Assembly (NCBI GenBank): GCA_031362245.1
Contig: JANLSD010000410.1
Location: forward strand, 1-18,570
Reading direction: 5' to 3'
Length of the DNA: 18,570 nt
DNA from: JAAURS01 sp031362245
GTDB lineage: Bacteria > Cyanobacteriota > Cyanobacteriia > Thermosynechococcales > Thermosynechococcaceae
Below, piece after piece: positions 1-5,537 of this stretch. Position 1 is the stretch's first letter; each line of letters begins with the position of its first letter. The notes under the pieces were generated by a model, which did not search any database, had not been told where the DNA came from, and worked only from the letters and a program-made list of their open reading frames with translations. Both the position numbers and the translations under genes were made by a program.

Positions 1-100
1 CGATCGCACCACCGGGCAAGTCTCCTATCATCTCCATAGCCTCATCCGCAGCGTCGCCCTTCAGCACCTTTCCACGCTGGATGAAGACAAAGCGTCATGA
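1..100 (+). CDS. 3' end of an upstream gene, possibly the winged-helix end of a STAND/NB-ARC ATPase (partial)
   Basis: An open frame enters from the left edge (first full codon at base 2) and stops with TGA at 98-100. It shows 32 residues, including YHLHSLIRSVALQHL and ending LSTLDEDKAS. Its TGA overlaps the ATG of the next gene (97-99) in the arrangement ATGA, a typical translational-coupling junction, which supports a real gene end. The HLHSLIRSVALQHL stretch resembles the 'H-x-L-v-R-x-x-A' end of the winged-helix domain that follows the NTPase core of NB-ARC/STAND proteins. The neighbouring TPR protein fits that reading, but 32 residues are too few to assign a family. The assignment is inference; the reading frame and overlap are directly visible. 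Confidence 0.6.
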   Translation, partial: DRTTGQVSYHLHSLIRSVALQHLSTLDEDKAS

Positions 101-1794
101 ACCCAGAATCCCAGCCAACCCTACAACTGCAATCTCTCACAGAAGTAGCACTGTTAAACTGTGGCATCGCCCCAGCAGGCCAATGGGTTCAACCGCACCA
201 ATCCCCCTCAATCCGACAACCCACCTTCCAAGAAAAAGCCAACCTGCGCGCCAGCTTTTACTGGCTCAACCTCTACCGCCCCCAACCCGAATCCTCTCCT
301 CAAAAAGACGTACAAGGCTACCTAGAAGCCGTCCAGCACCTCATCCAAATCGAAGCCTGGGATCTCGTCCAACAGATTCTATCCCTCTCCGTAAGCAACG
401 CCTATACTCAAAGTCCCCCAGAATTGGGAAGCCGCCGACCTGGGCGGGTTCCCCGACTTGAGGAAAGTGGCGCGGATTTAGGGGGCTTAATGGACTCTCA
501 AAGTCCCCCAGAATTGGGGGATTTAGGGGGCTTAATAGACTCAGAGACAACTTCAGTCGCCTTAAGCACATCTAGTGTATCCATAACAACAACCGAAACA
601 GAACAGGAAATCGACACAGCTAACCCTTCCTCAAATCAAACCTTTCAGCAACAACTGGGAATCTGGGGATTCTACCGCGAGCAAATTGAACTCTACCAAA
701 CTCTTTTAGGAAAAATCAGCCCAGAAGTAGATTGTCTCTACTTAGAAGACCTAGGCCATGCCTACACCTGCATTTGTGACTATGAAACCGCAATTAGTTG
801 TTATCAACGCTTACTCAACCTAGCCACTCAACACCATAATCAGCTCGCAGAAGCAAAAGCCCTCGGTGGATTAGGACGTTGTCATACCTTCTGGGGGCAG
901 TATCAAGTCGCTCTCAAATACTGTCATCGACAGTTAAAGCTACTAGACTCCATCCATTCAAGTTCTCTAGAAAATACCCGCCCAAGTGCCGAAAATATCC
1001 AAGAATGTATCCAAACCGAGAGGGGACGTACCCTCGCAGCATTAGGATACCTCGCGTACTTCCGAAAGCAACCCCGCGAGGCCATCCGTTACTTCCAAGA
1101 GTCTTTAGCGATCGCCCAACGCCTCCAGGATACCCAATCCGAATGGTACGCCCTCGGCGGACTTGCGATCGCCTACTCTCAGCTCGGCAAACATTCGCAG
1201 GCGATCGCTGCCCTTGAAACACAGTCCCGACAGCCCCATCTCAATTCCTACCAGGCGAATGCTTCCCTCCTCAACCTGGCAACGGCCTATCTCTATCAGT
1301 TCAACTTTCCAGCGGTTATAGAATGTCAACAGCAACTCATTGATCGCAGTCGCAAGAGCGGAGATATTCGCTCTCAGTGTTATGCCTTGATCTACATCTC
1401 CTTCATCTACTTCGTCCAAAACAAAGATCCGCAAGCCATTGAACCCCTCCAGCAAAGTCTCGTCATTGCTCAGCAGTTTCGCTATCGACAGATAGAGTCT
1501 CAAGCCCTAGCCATCTTTGCCTGCATTTACAGTCGCCAGCAAGAACGCCAAAAAGCGATGGACTATGCCCAGCAAGCCCTTGCGATCGCTCAGTCTCAGG
1601 AAGATATTGTTCCTCGCTATGCAGCCTTTGCCCATGTTGCCTTGGGGTTTGCCCATTTCGCTCAGGGCAATATCTGCTTAGGACTCCGTGCGTTCGTAGC
1701 CAATTTTACAATCCTGCCGCCATGGAGCAGCAAAGACGGTAAACTCATGCTAGTTGTCATCCTAAAACGACTGTTCAAAACGAGCCGTCCTTAA
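97..1794 (+). CDS. TPR-repeat protein with an in-frame repeat insertion
   Basis: The 565-aa protein begins at an ATG that overlaps the stop of the previous gene by 4 bases, so it is probably translationally coupled to it. The N-terminal ~100 residues carry a helical segment (GYLEAVQHLIQIEAWDLVQQIL). Residues about 104-150 are a low-complexity insertion encoded by two copies of a GC-rich repeat (SPPELG...DLGGL). From about residue 205 to 545 there are successive tetratricopeptide-like helix pairs, for example LGHAYTCICDYETAISCYQR, LGRCHTFWGQYQVALKYCHR, LGYLAYFRKQPREAIRYFQE and FACIYSRQQERQKAMDYAQQ. No signal peptide, membrane segment or catalytic motif is visible. TPRs mediate protein contacts. 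Cyanobacterial TPR blocks of this kind often sit C-terminal to a STAND NTPase in one chain, so this may be the sensor half of a split two-gene version. Several HIP1 sites (1108, 1165, 1201, 1582) show it belongs to the native genome background. Confidence 0.85.
   Translation: MNPESQPTLQLQSLTEVALLNCGIAPAGQWVQPHQSPSIRQPTFQEKANLRASFYWLNLYRPQPESSPQKDVQGYLEAVQHLIQIEAWDLVQQILSLSVSNAYTQSPPELGSRRPGRVPRLEESGADLGGLMDSQSPPELGDLGGLIDSETTSVALSTSSVSITTTETEQEIDTANPSSNQTFQQQLGIWGFYREQIELYQTLLGKISPEVDCLYLEDLGHAYTCICDYETAISCYQRLLNLATQHHNQLAEAKALGGLGRCHTFWGQYQVALKYCHRQLKLLDSIHSSSLENTRPSAENIQECIQTERGRTLAALGYLAYFRKQPREAIRYFQESLAIAQRLQDTQSEWYALGGLAIAYSQLGKHSQAIAALETQSRQPHLNSYQANASLLNLATAYLYQFNFPAVIECQQQLIDRSRKSGDIRSQCYALIYISFIYFVQNKDPQAIEPLQQSLVIAQQFRYRQIESQALAIFACIYSRQQERQKAMDYAQQALAIAQSQEDIVPRYAAFAHVALGFAHFAQGNICLGLRAFVANFTILPPWSSKDGKLMLVVILKRLFKTSRP
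407..539 (+). repeat. Two GC-rich palindromic repeats embedded in frame in the TPR gene
   Basis: Unit B (497-539) reads CTCAAAGTCCCCCAGAATTG and continues GGGGGATTTAGGGGGCTTAA. It contains CCCCCA-GAA-TTGGGGG, which can fold into a hairpin. Unit A has the same left part at 407-428 and the same right part at 474-494, separated by 45 extra bases (429-473). Both units and the 45-bp piece keep the reading frame and encode SPPELG and DLGGL(M/I)DS motifs. Short C-rich/G-rich palindromic repeats of this type are common between genes in filamentous cyanobacteria; here they lie inside a coding region. Confidence 0.8.
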
Positions 1795-1967
1795 CCTGTG
1801 CCGATAGGGAGACAGCCAATACTGTCACAGTGGACGCTTTACGAGCAATACGGTGAAAGTTCTGACACGATTGAAGAGTTAGGCGATGAGCGGACGACCT
1901 TGCATTTTGAAACATAGCCGATCGCGTAAACCCCCTGTTTTTTGTACATGCGCTTTATGCGGCGACG

Positions 1968-2237
1968 CTACAACTGAGACAGCAATTTGTCATACTCAGC
2001 ATGTGAACCGACCCAAAACCAGATCGCAGTGTCTTCATCTAACTGACTAACTGCCCGATAGTTCTTGCTAATTCGAGCGGCATAAATTGGTAATTCTGGA
2101 TGAACTTTCTTGAAACGTAAACTTGGATGACTTGGACTCTCCTTGAACTGGCGATACGCCGCGCGTGTCTGCTCTTGAACTTGTTTTGGCAAAGCAGCAA
2201 ATAATTTGCGAAATTGGGCTGTAGTGCGTGACTTCAA
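1968..2237 (-). CDS. RelE/ParE-superfamily toxin of a type II toxin-antitoxin pair
   Basis: This 89-aa protein has the fold signature of a RelE/ParE-type toxin: an N-terminal helical pair (FRKLFAALPKQVQEQTRAAYRQF), then a basic segment (SLRFKKVH), then a beta-rich C-terminal half with YAARISKNYRAV and WFWVGSHAEYDKLL. Members of this superfamily are mostly ribosome-dependent mRNA endonucleases or gyrase poisons. Which target applies here cannot be read from the sequence. Its ATG overlaps the stop of the upstream antitoxin gene by 4 bases, so the pair is co-translated in the antitoxin-first order usual for this class. The length is normal, with no frameshift. The function is inferred from family resemblance and context. 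Confidence 0.82.
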   Translation of the reverse strand: MKSRTTAQFRKLFAALPKQVQEQTRAAYRQFKESPSHPSLRFKKVHPELPIYAARISKNYRAVSQLDEDTAIWFWVGSHAEYDKLLSQL

Positions 2238-2452
2238 AACGTTTCTGGATCGAGTTCTTGGGTTTTGCCCGCGTGATACTCAGCCATTGCTGAGGCTGCA
2301 AGTTTAGCAAGAATATTTGGAGAACGTGAGAATGCTTCATCCCAGCGCAGATCTTCTTCAAGTTCTTCTAGAATCATTGAAGCGATTGCATCTTGCTCGC
2401 TTGCGGCTAGGGTTTTCAACTTAGTGATAGCACGTTCAAGTAACTCGGTCAT
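2234..2452 (-). CDS. Antitoxin partner of the RelE/ParE-type toxin
   Basis: This 72-aa acidic, helix-rich protein starts MTELLERAITKLKTLAASEQ, continues with an ASMILEELEED helix and a RWDEAFSRSPNILAKLA segment, and ends ...AGKTQELDPETF. I recognise this pattern from small cyanobacterial antitoxins encoded directly before RelE/ParE-like toxins; the C-terminal acidic tail would wrap the toxin. No classical helix-turn-helix is evident. Its stop overlaps the toxin start by 4 bases. Just upstream (2460-2473) lies the short inverted repeat ACAAT-AAAA-ATTGT, well placed to be an autoregulatory operator of the pair. Confidence 0.8.
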   Translation of the reverse strand: MTELLERAITKLKTLAASEQDAIASMILEELEEDLRWDEAFSRSPNILAKLAASAMAEYHAGKTQELDPETF

Positions 2453-2459
2453 GGCTACT

Positions 2460-2473
2460 ACAATAAAAATTGT
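2460..2473 (-). promoter_or_regulatory. Short inverted repeat upstream of the antitoxin-toxin operon
   Basis: ACAAT and ATTGT are separated by four A bases, 8 to 21 bases upstream of the antitoxin ATG. Antitoxins of this type usually repress their own promoter by binding such palindromes. The arms are only 5 bp long in AT-rich sequence, so the call is tentative. Confidence 0.3.
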
Positions 2474-2555
2474 GTCCTATCCATTATCGCTTCTTTTAGC
2501 TCATTATCTAGCGGAAACAAAAGCAGCCCTAGCCCCTTAGATGGTTAAGCATTGA

Positions 2556-2742
2556 TATTCATGGATTATCCAGAGCCTAACGCCCCATGCAGCCGACCGA
2601 CCCGGGCAAATTTACCGATAAGGCTTGGGAAGCCATTGTCAAATCACAAGACGTTGCCTGCAAATACCGCAACCAGAAGCTCGAAGTCGAACATCTTGCG
2701 ATCGCCCTTCTCGAAGAAGACGAAACCACCACCCTCCTTCTA
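2556..2742 (+). repeat. 187-bp direct repeat, left copy (clpB leader and 5' coding end)
   Basis: This segment aligns without gaps to 6313-6499 at a constant offset of 3757 bases. By hand I count 13 mismatches in 187 positions (174 identical). It covers 31 bases before the clpB start codon and the first 52 codons. Left of it (TTAAGCATTGA) and right of it (TAATGCATATTGG) the two copies share nothing obvious, so both ends of the repeat are sharp. Confidence 0.95.
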
Positions 2743-2745
2743 TAA
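2587..2745 (+). pseudogene. clpB: Truncated clpB 5' fragment (52 codons, then TAA)
   Basis: The frame begins MQPTDPGKFTDKAWEAIVKS and follows the intact ClpB N-terminus residue by residue until ...ETTTLLL, then meets TAA at 2743-2745, just where the duplication ends. Only two residues differ from intact ClpB (Cys25 for Arg, Lys31 for Gln); the other nine coding differences are synonymous. The fragment covers roughly the first third of the ClpB N-domain and lacks both AAA+ modules, so it cannot be a disaggregase. It could still be translated as a 52-aa peptide, but I treat it as a remnant. A HIP1 site (2698-2705) is shared with the intact copy. Confidence 0.9.
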
Positions 2746-2794
2746 TGCATATTGGGCTAGTGTTCAAGAGATGAGGCGAGTTTGGAGGCTGTGA
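2743..2794 (+). pseudogene. C-terminal remnant of 'gene X', fused to the clpB fragment junction
   Basis: In the frame that ends at TGA 2792-2794, the bases after the clpB repeat encode NAYWASVQEMRRVWRL. The last part matches the C-terminus of the open frame on the minus strand at 3348-3563 (SIQEIRTEWELL): S-(V/I)-Q-E-(M/I)-R-x-x-W-x-L. In both places this tail lies directly before a small MTDQ gene. I infer that a homologous gene once stood here and was cut at the repeat boundary. The match is short, so confidence rests on the conserved arrangement. Confidence 0.5.
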
Positions 2795-2988
2795 TGACAG
2801 ATCAAACACCAGTGATTCCAAATGCTGAGGACAAAAGACGAGTGCTTGAGATGTTGAGGCAAAGCAATCAGCAGCTAGAACTTACGGCTGTTGCTTTGGA
2901 TAAACTGATCGTCATGGTAGAGACTAATCTGAGTCAGCAGCGCCTGGGAAAGAGAAGTAAGACAACTTCTAACAGCGCTGCCATTTAA
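2794..2988 (+). CDS. Small MTDQ-type coiled-coil protein, copy A (unknown function)
   Basis: This 64-aa protein starts at the ATG preceded by GGAGG (2784-2788) with 5 bases of spacing, which decides this start over an alternative at 2782. It begins MTDQTPVIPN and then has one long predicted amphipathic helix (RRVLEMLRQSNQQLELTAVA, LDKLIVMVETNLSQQR) and a basic tail. It is a diverged paralogue of the product of 3151-3351: both have MTDQ, a Pro-Asn turn, LR in the first helix, a central LD and a QQ near the end. I do not recognise the family. The likely role is that of a small partner or subunit of the gene-X product. There is no HTH, signal peptide or membrane segment. Confidence 0.65.
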   Translation: MTDQTPVIPNAEDKRRVLEMLRQSNQQLELTAVALDKLIVMVETNLSQQRLGKRSKTTSNSAAI

Positions 2989-3131
2989 TGAATTATTTCG
3001 CCCGCCGCCAGTTTAATTTGGCGCGACTCCACGACCTCCACCTTAGAAAAATTGATCGCCCCACAACCCAAACTGATCGCCTTTTTAGAACTTGATTTGA
3101 ACTTGAGTTTTCTAAAATCAGTTGATCGGAA
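2988..3131 (-). other. Minus-strand open segment of uncertain status (possible gene remnant)
   Basis: Following the MTDQ copy B gene, the minus strand stays open from an internal ATG near 3131 to a TAA at 2985-2987 and encodes FRSTDFRKLKFKSSSKKAI and, near the end, VEVVESRQIKLAAGEIIH. The alternation of charged and hydrophobic residues looks protein-like, but no ribosome binding site, recognised domain or clear start supports it. It may be the end of a decayed gene or chance. There is no other candidate for this interval between the two convergent small genes. Confidence 0.25.
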
Positions 3132-3150
3132 CATTAAAGGATAGGATAAA

Positions 3151-3351
3151 TCAAGGATTGAGCCGTTGCACATTAGCAACGTTTAAAGATTTCTGAATGC
3201 GTTTAAATTTTTGTTGACGAATCTTTTCATCAAATTTAGCAAGCACTTCATCCAACTGTAACCCTACTTCTTCCATTTCCAGACGAGCACGTCGCAAGTT
3301 ACCCAAAAGACGCTGATCGACGGATGGATTTGGCATTGGCTGGTCTGTCAT
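3151..3351 (-). CDS. Small MTDQ-type coiled-coil protein, copy B (unknown function)
   Basis: This 66-aa protein reads from an ATG preceded by GGGAG; the ATG overlaps the TGA of the upstream open frame as ATGA. It begins MTDQPMPNPSVDQRLLGNLR, followed by a helix with E-M-E-E-V-G-L-Q-L-D and a basic C-terminal part (IRQQKFKRIQKSLNVANV). It is clearly related to copy A (2794-2988), which lies head-on to it. A four-base ATGA overlap with an upstream gene implies a stoichiometric two-gene unit. The heptad-like spacing of hydrophobics suggests a coiled coil. I do not recognise the family and assign no function. Confidence 0.7.
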   Translation of the reverse strand: MTDQPMPNPSVDQRLLGNLRRARLEMEEVGLQLDEVLAKFDEKIRQQKFKRIQKSLNVANVQRLNP

Positions 3352-3563
3352 AGTAACTCCCACTCAGTTCTAATTTCCTGAATACTTTGCTCTAGTGCTG
3401 GTAGTTTGGCTTCTGTGTTTTCTATGACTCGTGTTGTTAGCTCTAGCATATCCTCTGGAACGTGAGGCTGAACATTCGAAATCCGAATTTGTAGACTCAA
3501 AAATTGAGAAAACCGCTCAGTAGAAGCTGTCGTTGCTGTGTTGAAAAAGCAAGCTGCTACTCC
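3348..3563 (-). pseudogene. C-terminal part of 'gene X' upstream of MTDQ copy B, apparently truncated
   Basis: On the minus strand 71 codons are open between a stop at 3564-3566 and the TGA at 3348-3350. They encode ASTERFSQFLSLQIRISNVQ, then PHVPEDMLELTTRVIEN and LPALEQSIQEIRTEWELL. The end overlaps the next ATG by 4 bases. No ATG or GTG start with a ribosome binding site lies near the 5' end; the first ATG would leave only about 33 residues. The simplest reading is the 3' end of a larger gene that has lost its beginning. A shorter coding version from a TTG cannot be excluded. The family is unknown. Confidence 0.5.
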
Positions 3564-3609
3564 TCAACCGATGAATTGGCTGCAACAGGTGACTTGGTCT
3601 ACACCATAG

Positions 3610-4137
3610 TCAACTAGTTTCTTCTGAATCTTCTGGCGACTCTTCATTGGTGCTGTTCGAGCTTTCTGTGGCAAATGATGCCAAGTTAAGTATTTCACTT
3701 TTGATGATTCCTAAATTAAACGCATCGGCGAGGTTCTGACGGAACTCAGGTGGTGTATCTGAAACCCATTGATTCGAAACTTTTTTCCCTTGTGTTCCAA
3801 GCAAAGTCGCGTTCAATCCTGCAAAGCCTCCTAAACCTGGTTCATAATAAGTTTTCTTCAAAAAATTCGGTAAGTCCTCATCTTTTGGTTGAATCGTTGC
3901 AGGATAAGGATGGTTGGGTCGGTATATAACCGAAAATAGTGTGGTAGTTCGATTGCTTGCTACATGTTTCGCATGAACAATTATCATAGAGTTACCAGAT
4001 TTGGAGTTTGCATCCTGTAAAACTAACTCCATGACTCCATTGCTGCTTAATCGCCAGTCTTCTTGAGCAGCTTTAAGGATCTCCCTTGGCGATTGTGTAT
4101 CATTAAGCTGAATACCCTTTGGCCAAAAATTACTCAT
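3610..4137 (-). CDS. Uncharacterised partner protein of the EEP-family nuclease gene
   Basis: I place the start at the ATG at 4137 (175 aa, MSNFWPKGIQLNDTQ...), just after the stop of the upstream nuclease gene (4142-4144); a GTG 12 bases earlier would overlap that stop. The protein looks soluble and mixed alpha/beta. It contains a strand-rich middle (MELVLQDANSKSGNSMIIVH, TLFSVIYRPNHPYPA), a Gly-rich turn (YYEPGLGGFAGLNA) and an acidic Ser/Glu/Thr tail (SSNSTNEESPEDSEETS). There are no recognised catalytic motifs. Tight linkage suggests it works with the nuclease, perhaps as an inhibitor, substrate adaptor or DNA-mimic-like subunit; that is inference. It has no HIP1 site, in line with the surrounding island. 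Confidence 0.7.
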   Translation of the reverse strand: MSNFWPKGIQLNDTQSPREILKAAQEDWRLSSNGVMELVLQDANSKSGNSMIIVHAKHVASNRTTTLFSVIYRPNHPYPATIQPKDEDLPNFLKKTYYEPGLGGFAGLNATLLGTQGKKVSNQWVSDTPPEFRQNLADAFNLGIIKSEILNLASFATESSNSTNEESPEDSEETS

Positions 4138-4141
4138 TCTT

Positions 4142-4945
4142 CTACTCACAAAAACTTACAAGAATTGGGAAATGATCTGACGCTTTCTCGGAATCCGGAT
4201 GTCCTTTCTGATTCATGAGTGATTGAGTTCCTGCCTCAGTTAAAATTATTACATTATTAAAAAAATTTACAATTGAATAATTGATTACGACCTGATCTAG
4301 CATGCTCCATCCGTAAGGGCCTTGATTGCTAGTGTCGTAAACAGTCCCAGCGGGGCCATAAGTATTATCGCCGAAAAGACTCCACATCGGATTGTAGTAA
4401 AAATCATAATCCGTATCAATATGCCGACGAGAACCACGTTCTACACACGATTTTGTCATCATTGCATTTAGTCCTGCTGCTAGATTCATACCTCTGTCAT
4501 AGGGGTTCATGTTGAAATCACCGAGAAGTATCAATTTATTTGTGCGTTGCTGTTCTTTGACAAATCTCATCTCATCAGCAAGAGATTGGGCGAACGATTG
4601 TCGAGTTTCGGGATCATAATTTCGAATATCAACACCGTGAACCAGCGCCAGTAGAGCTTTGTTATGTCCAATTTGGAATTTACGTACGCTAGTACGCGAG
4701 CCGGAGTGAACCTCAGACATATCAAGTTTATGAGTTCGGCAAAAACAGTGAAATCTTTTTTCAGAGGATGCACTTGGACAATAGAAATCTGTTGAAACAG
4801 TTTTCTGAAGAGCTTTAAGCGTTTCAATACTTGAGACGCTGTTTTCATTGAGTACAATAACATCGGCATTCGTAGATGTTGCAATCGCACAAACAAAACT
4901 GGTCAAATCTTTCTTGTTTACGTTCCAGAAAATAATTTGGGACAA
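4142..4945 (-). CDS. Endonuclease/exonuclease/phosphatase (EEP) family protein
   Basis: The 267-aa protein shows the EEP/DNase I-like motif series in order: WNVN near the N-terminus (N8), LNEN with the metal-binding Glu (E34), LGDFNMNPYD with Asp143 and Asn145, LDQVV (D217), and a C-terminal SDHFPI (D257, H258). All core catalytic positions are present, so it should be active. EEP enzymes cleave phosphodiester or phosphate-ester bonds in DNA, RNA or phosphoinositides; the substrate cannot be read here. The start is TTG at 4945, with AGGA about 8 bases upstream and an in-frame TAG shortly before. There is no signal peptide, which argues for an intracellular target. It forms a two-gene unit with the downstream gene. 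The region is visibly AT-richer than clpB or rpo, suggesting acquisition. Confidence 0.85.
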   Translation of the reverse strand: MSQIIFWNVNKKDLTSFVCAIATSTNADVIVLNENSVSSIETLKALQKTVSTDFYCPSASSEKRFHCFCRTHKLDMSEVHSGSRTSVRKFQIGHNKALLALVHGVDIRNYDPETRQSFAQSLADEMRFVKEQQRTNKLILLGDFNMNPYDRGMNLAAGLNAMMTKSCVERGSRRHIDTDYDFYYNPMWSLFGDNTYGPAGTVYDTSNQGPYGWSMLDQVVINYSIVNFFNNVIILTEAGTQSLMNQKGHPDSEKASDHFPILVSFCE

Positions 4946-5143
4946 ATTTAGAATCCTGTCACTTGCCTATTTTACTCATAATATTCTAAGAATGATAGAT
5001 ATTGGACATATTGTTAATAACGAAATCAGCCAATAAACTTAAAATACTTCGTGATCTCTACTAATGTTGGGTGTTGAGTCGATCTCGTTCTTTTTGGAGA
5101 TAAATGCTTTAGTGAACACCAAAAGCATCCAAAACGGATTGTT

Positions 5144-5377
5144 CTATCGACATTCAAGCAGTCGCCTTACTAGAGCCAAAGCCTCTTCTCCAGAAATCGG
5201 TGTTACCGTGCCATTTCGCACTTCATCTCTGCGTCTTTTTGCTTCAATGACCCAAGTTGCCTGAAGGGTTGAGTCAGGGTCAAACTCCAAACTCTCCACA
5301 AGTTTGTCTGCTAGGAGCGCCCTTGATACGCTGGGTAGAGACAAAATTTCTGTTGTCAGTTGCTCAATTGATCGCAT
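5144..5377 (-). CDS. Orphan addiction-module antitoxin (Unstab_antitox-like)
   Basis: The 77-aa protein starts MRSIEQLTTEILSLPSVSRA and contains ALLADKLVESLEFDP, WVIEAKRRRDEVRNG and a C-terminal EEALALVRRLL. This is the layout of the 'putative addiction module component' family (PF09720 type): a helical N-terminus, LADxLVESL, a W-x-x-E-A-x-R-R segment with a G-x-V motif, then the E-E-A/V-L-A-x-V-R helix. A GAGGGG sequence precedes the ATG. The partner is normally a RelE/ParE toxin encoded directly downstream; the 198 bases downstream (4946-5143) hold no such frame. It therefore appears to be a solitary antitoxin. Confidence 0.8.
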   Translation of the reverse strand: MRSIEQLTTEILSLPSVSRALLADKLVESLEFDPDSTLQATWVIEAKRRRDEVRNGTVTPISGEEALALVRRLLECR

Positions 5378-5501
5378 AGCCCCTCACATGCACTCTGAAC
5401 TCTCCTCATATTTTAGCTTAGACCCAAGTTGCCCCCGCCCCTTAGTGAGTCTTGGCGATTGTCTTTAACCACACCCCGAGCTGATTGCTTTGTCTGCCGA
5501 T

Positions 5502-5530
5502 TTGACGCAGTATGCTAGAAATAGCATAAT
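5502..5530 (+). promoter_or_regulatory. Promoter of the higBA-type module with an overlapping palindromic operator
   Basis: TTGACG (5502-5507) and CATAAT (5525-5530) are separated by exactly 17 bp, a good match to a housekeeping sigma promoter. The perfect palindrome TATGCTA-GAAA-TAGCATA (5511-5528) fills the spacer and overlaps the -10 box; a second small repeat ATAAT-TGGC-ATTAT follows (5526-5539). This is where a HigA-type repressor would bind to shut off its own operon. The predicted transcription start falls at about 5537, one base before the ATG at 5538. Confidence 0.65.
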
Positions 5531-5537
5531 TGGCATT

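Noticed and set aside
1798..1917. Forty codons open in the same frame right after the TPR stop, encoding SQWTLYEQYGESSDTIEEL and ending at TAG
   Set aside because: This could be a read-through tail or gene remnant, but 40 open codons are expected by chance often enough, there is no ribosome binding site, and the TPR protein already ends in a plausible way.
1909..1967. A terminator between the converging TPR and RelE/ParE-type toxin genes
   Set aside because: No GC-rich hairpin with a T-run is present; TTTTTTG near 1938 has no stem before it.
5064..5264. Plus-strand open frame of 66 codons opposite the orphan antitoxin
   Set aside because: It overlaps the antitoxin on the other strand, lacks a ribosome binding site and shows no protein-like pattern.
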